In this document: positions 58,768-64,000 of the stretch, piece after piece
Layout: every line of letters starts with the position of its first letter
How positions within the stretch are numbered: position 1 is the first letter of the stretch
Assembly (NCBI GenBank): GCA_026122225.1
Contig: JANEZZ010001957.1
Span: 124,001-188,000 of the forward strand
Length of the DNA stretch: 64,000 bases
Direction of reading: 5' to 3'
DNA from: Heloderma charlesbogerti
Taxonomy: Eukaryota > Chordata > Lepidosauria > Squamata > Helodermatidae
Notes under the pieces: generated by a model
Database searches by the model: none
What the model saw: the letters and a program-made list of their open reading frames with translations, nothing else
Told to the model about the DNA's origin: nothing
Program-made: the position numbers and the translations under genes

Positions 58768-60175
58768 AAAGAAGAGATGATGCTGTCAAGGTGATGCATG
58801 CCATATGCCAGCAAATTTGGAAAACACAAGAATGGCCATCAGATTGGAAAAAATCAACTTATATCCCCATACCAAAAAAGGGGAACATTAGAGAATGTTC
58901 AAACTATCGAACAATGGCACTTATTTCACACGCCAGTAAGGTAATGCTCAAGATCTTGCAAGGCAGACTCCAGCAATTCTTGGAACGAGAATTGCCAGAT
59001 GTACAAGCTGGGTTTAGAAAAGGCAGAGGAACTAGAGACCAAATAGCCAATATCCGCTGGATAATGGAAAAAGCCAGGGAGTTTCAGAAAAACATCTATT
59101 TCTGTTTTATTGACTATTCTAAAGCCTTTGACTGTGTGGATCATAACAAATTGTAGCAAGTTCTTGGTGGTATGGGGATACCAAGTCATCTTGTCTGCCT
59201 CCTGAGGAATCTGTATAACGACCAAGCAGCAATGATAAGAACAGAGCACGGAACAACAGACTGGTTTAAGACTGGGAAAGGAGTACGGCAGGGTTGCATA
59301 CTCTCACTCTACCTGTTCAACCTGTACGCAGAACACATCATGCGACATGCTGGACTTGATGAATCCAAGGCTGGAGTTAAAATCACTAGAAGAAACATTA
59401 ACAATCTCAGATATGCAGATGATACCACTTTGATGGCTGAAAGCGAGGAGGAGCTGAGGAACCTTATGACGAAGGTGAAAGAAGAAAGTGCAAAAGCTGG
59501 GTTGCAGCTAAACTAAACCTAAAAAAAACCAAGATTATGGCAACCAGCTAGATTGATAACTGGCAAATAGAGGGAGAAAATGTGGAGGCAGTGACAGACT
59601 TTGCATTTCTAGGCACAAAGATTACTGCAGGCGCTGACTGCAGCCAGGAAATCAGAAGACATTTACTTCTTGGGAGGAGAGCAATGACAAATCTTGATAA
59701 AATAGTGAAGAGCAGAGACATCACACTGACAACAAAGGTCTGCATAGTTAAAGCAATGGTATTCCCTGTAGTAACCTATGGCTGTGAGAGCTGGACCATA
59801 AGGAAGGCTGAGCCAAGGAAGACAGATGCTTTTGAACTGTGATGTTGGAGGAAAATTCTGAGAGTGCCTTGGACTGCAAGAAGATCAAAGCAGTCCATAC
59901 TCCAGGAAATAAAGCCAGACTGCTCACTTGAGGGAATGATATTAAAGGCAAAACTGAAGTACTTTGGCCACATAATGAGAAGACAGGATACCCTGGAGAA
60001 GATGCTGATGCTAGGGAAAGTGGAAGGCAAAAGGAAGAGGGGCCGACCAAGGGCAAGATGGATGGATGATATTCTGGAGGTGACGGACTCGACCTTGGGG
60101 GAGCTGGGAGTGGCGACGGCCGACAGGAAGCTCTGGCATGGGCTGGTCCATGAAGTCACGAAGAGTTGGAAGTGA
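58768..60175 (+). pseudogene. BovB reverse transcriptase remnant
   Basis: Motifs YIPIPKKGN, NYRTMALISHASKVM, FIDYSKAFDCVDH, GVRQGCILS and RYADDTTLM are still readable, and YADD is intact. Lesions are TAG at 59154-59156 (Trp in the intact copy), a stop plus frameshift at about 59514, and TGA at 59840-59842 (Trp codon of ELWCW). The endonuclease is absent. Confidence 0.88.
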
Positions 60176-60196
60176 CTGAACGAATAAACAACAAGG
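58768..60196 (+). mobile_element. 5'-truncated RTE-BovB, diverged subfamily
   Basis: Homologous to the 3' 1.4 kb of the intact BovB at 5590, with the same 3' end type (gagttggaagtgactgaacg then aataaacaac). Nucleotide differences are numerous, so it belongs to an older or separate BovB lineage. It starts within the reverse transcriptase (DDAVKVMHAICQQIW). Confidence 0.9.
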
Positions 60197-60354
60197 CACT
60201 AAGGAAATATTTTAAACCAGTTTCCCATTAAACTAATACAAAGTATTAACTTCATACCTTTATCCCATATAGGACTGCATATTATCTATTATTTTTTTAA
60301 AATCTAAATTCTATTTTGCACAATATGATTTTTTTCTTTTCGATCATGATCAAT

Positions 60355-60470
60355 TATTTATTTATATAGCCCCATCAGTGTGCATGGCACTTTACAGAGT
60401 ACAAGAGGACAAGTCCCTCCCCTAAGGAACATACAATTTAAGATTTGAGACATGGGAAGCAACAAAGGAA
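60355..60470 (+). repeat. Old dispersed repeat, second copy
   Basis: 'ttatttatttatatagcccc' 'atcagtgtgcatggcacttt' 'acagagtacaagaggacaag' 'tccctcccctaaggaacata' 'caatttaag' is the same family as 1672-1785, better preserved. Confidence 0.5.
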
Positions 60471-60732
60471 GGAAAGGGATGTAGAGGAAGGGATGAACAG
60501 AGTAGCAAAATGCAGTTGTTTCAGTTGTACATTAGTAAACATAGGGAGCAATCCTATGGGGATAGTTGGCTGCCTCCGAACTTGGAGGTGACTGACTATC
60601 CAATGCAGGGTATGTGGAGCACGGAGGTGATCTTCTCCATGTTCTGGCCACTCTGTTTGTGGTTAGATGTCTGATTTCGGCTGTCTAGCCAGGGCGCCTC
60701 GGAGTGGGGTATGGGAGGCTGGACGGCGCATA

Positions 60733-61073
60733 AAAAAAAGGTAAAGGTGTCCCCAACCAGTCGTGTCTGACTCTAGGGTGTGGTGCTCATCTCCATTTCT
60801 AAGCCGAAGAGCCAGCGCTGTCCGAAGACGCTTCTGTGGTCATGTGGCCAGTGTGACTGAACACCGAGGTGCACGGAACGCTGTCACCTTTCCTGCCGAA
60901 GCGGTACCTATTTATCTACTTGCAATTTCTTGCGTTCGAACTGCTAGGTTGACAGAAGCTGGGACTGAAGACGGGAGCTCACTCCGTCACGCAGCACTCA
61001 GGTCTCGAACTGCTGTCCTGCTGACCTTCCGGTCTGTAGTTTAGCGTCTTAACCACTAAGCCACGGCGTGCCT
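60733..61073 (-). mobile_element. Sauria-type SINE with BovB-like tail, 13-bp TSD
   Basis: On the minus strand the head is 'ggcttagtggttaagacgct' with a B-box 'cagttcgagacc', the body includes 'gtgttcagtcacactggcca', and the end is 'tagagtcagacacgactggt' plus 'acctttacctttt', the RTE-BovB type 3' end. Flanks tggacggcgcata (60720-60732) and tggacggtgcata (61074-61086) differ at one base and are the target duplication. Its mobilisation would depend on a BovB protein such as the one at 5690. Confidence 0.9.
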
Positions 61074-62488
61074 TGGACGGTGCATAGGAAATGTCATAAT
61101 AGCGCTTCTGCTGTCCCCTCACTGCCCCCAGGAATGTCCCCTTTTTGGCCACTCCATGCTGCTCTTACGAGTGTGGAGCCAGGGACGAACTGCGCCGCCT
61201 ATGAGAGTGAGGGGGCAGGGAGTCGGTTTTCTGGGAACCGACCTCTGAGCACTGGCTCTGAGCTTGGTTCCCAGAAAATGAAAAATCCTATGGCCATCTA
61301 GATGCTGTCTAGTCTGTCAGCTTCCTGTCAGCTTCCAAACTCTGAGGGTGATGGGCATTCTGTGCAGAGCAGAAGAAGTGTGGAGGCAATCTTCACCTTC
61401 ATGCTTCCCCCACTCTGCATTTTTGCTAGATGGGCATTTTTGCCTGTCTAGCTAGGGCTCTGCAGAGGGGGAGGGAAGGAGGCTGGGGAAGGCTGGAGAT
61501 AACTCATATTCCTGCTTCCCCTCCCCTCCCACAGAATTGCCCCCTTTCCCTTCCCTCCAAGGTCGCCTTTGTAATTCTCTCCACTCCAACTATGAGGGGG
61601 AGAGGGGGGAGGGCGGGGTCTAAGGTCAGAGCAAGGTCTCTGAAAAATCCTATCCCCCCCCACGCTGTCTAGGGGCCATAGGATTGTTCTCCCCATTACA
61701 AGCTGGGTTACAATAGGACATGGGAATAATTGATACACCTTTGATGACAAACCTTTGATCATACCCATTATTATCCACTCAGGTTTTTCTCATTCCTCAG
61801 ACATTCCCCTATATGTTTCTTTTAAAGCCAATTTCTTTCCTTTTCATATGTCCAAGGAACATATTTCAAGGAGTTATTCATGCCTTACTGTTCTTGTATC
61901 ATCCAAGATACATTTTTATCTTGCTTAACCCACTCCAGCTCAGCCTGTATTTGCACAGCATAAGTTTTTACAGTTATGTAAATTTGGAAATGGTAACATT
62001 ATCTACTTTATTTTAATCTGGGTTAAGACCTGTATTTACTCTTCCCATTGGACCAACAGACTTCCATAACTTTTTGCCAGGTTTTAAAATATGTTTATCA
62101 TTAACTTTAAATGTAAGGTTTTGAAAGAGAGAGAAATGTGAGAATCATATACATTTTTATAAGAGATATTCAAGCCCTTCAGCATCTGGAGATCTTTTTG
62201 AGCTTTTAACTGAGCCAAAGTGTATTAATGCTAATTCAATCAGTTTATGAATCAGTAGAATACCTAGATACCTGACTACGCTTCAGACTCCACTGAGAAT
62301 CAAGAACTGCATGAGTTTTTGTTACACATTTAGATGAAATCCAATATACTTGTTTTGGAATTGTTGATTTTATATCATGACATGACTTCTAATTATGAAG
62401 AATAGATTTAATTTGCCCCAAGGGTTGCATGGGATTGAGCAAATTTAACATCATGTCATTTGCATAAATGGTTATTTTTACGTCTTCA

Positions 62489-62718
62489 CAGGGCCAGCCC
62501 AAGACATTTTGCTGCCTGAGGCAGAGCAGCAAATGCCACCCACACCCCCTGCCGCCTCCCATCCAATTCAAGGTGCATAGTACTCAAGGCCAGCCAAGTT
62601 ATTTTGGCAGTTCATGCAGAAAATCCCACAAGCACATCTCTGCCTCCTTGACAGTAAAAATATAAATAATAAATTAACTAACAATTTGCTGTCTTTTTGT
62701 GACACCCCAAATCAGCCA
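62489..62718 (+). repeat. hAT-type MITE, CAGGGCC family
   Basis: It begins cagggccagcccaagacatt and 'ttgctgcctgaggcagagca', and matches 38873-39130. The right terminus is missing where the SINE at 62722 begins. Confidence 0.65.
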
Positions 62719-62721
62719 AGA

Positions 62722-63014
62722 GCCTCATGTGGCGCAGAGTGGTATGTGGCAGTATTGCAACTGAAACTCTCCCCACGACCTGAGTTCGATCCCAGTGGAA
62801 GCCGGGTCCCAGGTAGCTGGCTCAGGTCGACTCAGCCTTCCATCCTTCCGAGGTCAGTAAAATGAGTACCCAACTTGCTGGGGGAAAGGTAGTCACAACT
62901 GGAGAAGGCAATGGCAAACCACCCCGCTATAGTCTGCCATGAAAACGCCAGCGTAAGCAGGCGTCCCTCTAGGGGTCAGTAATGACCCGGTGCTTGCACA
63001 GGAGGAACCTTTCA
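62722..63014 (+). mobile_element. tRNA-derived SINE with BovB-like 3' end
   Basis: The head 'agcctcatgtggcgcagagt' with B-box 'gagttcgatcccagt', the body 'gactcagccttccatccttc' 'cgaggtcagtaaaatgagta', and the end 'caggaggaacctttc' match a common squamate SINE. The 3' 'cagtaatgacccggtgcttg' segment precedes an 'acctttc' end. It abuts the next BovB copy directly. Confidence 0.85.
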
Positions 63015-63017
63015 TCC

Positions 63018-64000
63018 TCTTCATGGATCACTGCCTTGTTGTGCCGAAGGGGCTTGTGTAACTCACTGAAGCCATGACGGACAGGTCATGGTGGAGAGTT
63101 CTGACAAAATGTAGTCCACTGGAGAAGGAAATGGCAACCCACTCCAGTATTCTTGCCAAGAAAACCCCATGGAACGTATCACAAGGCTAAAAGATATGAC
63201 GCCGGAAGATGAGCCCCTCAGGTCGGAAGGTGTCCAATATGCTACTGGGGAAGAGCACAGAGTATTTCCAAGTAGCACCAGAAAGAGTGAAGCGGCTGGG
63301 CCAAAGCTGAAAGGACACTCAGCTGTGGATGTGTCTGGTGGTGAAAAGAAAGTCCGATGCTGTAAAGAACAATATTGTTTAGGAACCTGGAATGTCAGAT
63401 TAATGAATCAAGGTAAGCTGGAGGTGGTCAAACATGAGATGGCAAGATTGAACATCGACATCTTGGGAATCAGCAAACTAAAATGGACAAGCATGGGCGA
63501 ATTTAATTCAGGTGACCATCATATCTACTACTGTGGGCAAGAATCCCATAGAAGAAATGGAGTAGCACTCATAGTCAACAAAAAGGTGGGAAAAGCAGTA
63601 CTGGGGTACAATCTCAAAAACGACAGAATGATCTCAGTACAAATCCAAGGCAAACCATTCAACATCACAGTAATTCAAGTCTATGCCCCAACCGCTGAGG
63701 CCGAAGAAGCTGAGGTTGATCAGTTCTATGAAGACCTACAACACCTTCTAGAATTAACACCAAAAAAAGATGTCCTCTTCATCATAGGGGATTGGAATGC
63801 TAAAGTAGGAAGTCAAGAAATCACCAGGATAAGAAGCAAGCATGGCCTTGGTGTACAGAATGAAGCAGGACAAAGACTCATAGAGTTTTGCCAAGAGAAC
63901 ACGCTGATCATAGCAAACACTCTTTTCCAACAGCACAAGAGGCAACTCTACACATGGACATCACCAGATGGTCAATATCGAAACCAGATTGATTATGTCC
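63018..64000 (+). mobile_element. RTE-BovB LINE, 5' part, cut by window end
   Basis: The 5' end 'cttcatggatcactgccttg' is near complete and aligns with 5590 onward, except that about 24 bp of the 5' UTR ('ataagctataagccgtgcag' region) are missing. Nucleotide identity to the intact copy is very high, so both belong to one recent subfamily. The rest lies beyond the window. Confidence 0.93.
63088..64000 (+). pseudogene. BovB ORF 5' part with stop and catalytic change
   Basis: The frame matches the intact BovB from its start codon. Codon 9 is TAG (63112-63114) where the intact copy has Trp. From the Met at 63169 (codon 28) the frame stays open to the window edge. The endonuclease glutamate of GISELKW is AAA lysine here (63475-63477), so GISKLKW, and the nuclease should be inactive. 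IGDWNAKVG is kept. Confidence 0.9.

Larger units (their letters stand above)
43237..64000 (+). other. KCNIP2 intron 1 (partial), repeat-rich
   Basis: The interval starts at the donor GTGAGT at 43237. I looked for the next expected exon (HPPG ... KKALKQRF ... LPCCGPQ) and did not find it, so the intron should run past the window end. Intervals with no recognised feature are about 43481-44805, 44839-45720, 45751-46880, 46921-49470, 51069-51887, 52026-52814, 54346-55127, 58254-58767, 60197-60354 and 61087-62488. Short (gt)n and pyrimidine tracts occur in them, but I see no exon. Confidence 0.7.

Overview
This is vertebrate nuclear DNA, almost certainly from a squamate reptile (lizard or snake). 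The basis is its repeat content: RTE-BovB LINEs, several CR1 and L2 LINEs, SINEs with a tRNA-like head and a BovB-like tail (Sauria SINE type), hAT-type foldback MITEs with 8-bp target duplications, many microsatellites, and one isolated CpG island. No prokaryotic or organellar genes are visible.

Layout. 1-42 kb looks intergenic and is dominated by repeats. It holds a full-length, fully open BovB (5590-8818) with perfect 11-bp target duplications inside a SINE; two CR1 copies (12.2-13.4 and 31.6-34.4 kb); a decayed minus-strand L2 (15.1-18.7 kb); a second CR1 lineage (25.0-27.0 kb) split by an unclassified 1.19-kb element; and four members of an unusual GC-rich hAT-like family built from serial hairpins (15.4, 19.9, 28.4 and 33.2 kb). 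42.2-43.5 kb is a CpG island containing the only host coding exon I can support: the first coding exon of KCNIP2 (Kv channel-interacting protein 2), plus strand, ATG at 43161 and splice donor at 43237. From 43237 to the window end I infer intron 1 of KCNIP2. It holds a second, inverted copy of the 1.19-kb element, a 44-bp tandem duplication, L2, CR1 and BovB fragments, SINEs, a potential Z-DNA tract, and the 5' part of another BovB cut by the window edge.

How it fits together. The island is the presumed promoter of KCNIP2, whose product is a calcium-binding beta subunit of Kv4 potassium channels. The other recognisable coding sequences belong to retrotransposons. The intact BovB is a plausible source of reverse transcriptase for the BovB-tailed SINEs nearby. 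Nested insertions (MITE in CR1, MITE in L2, SINE in MITE, BovB in SINE, unknown element in CR1 and in MITE) give a relative order of transposition.
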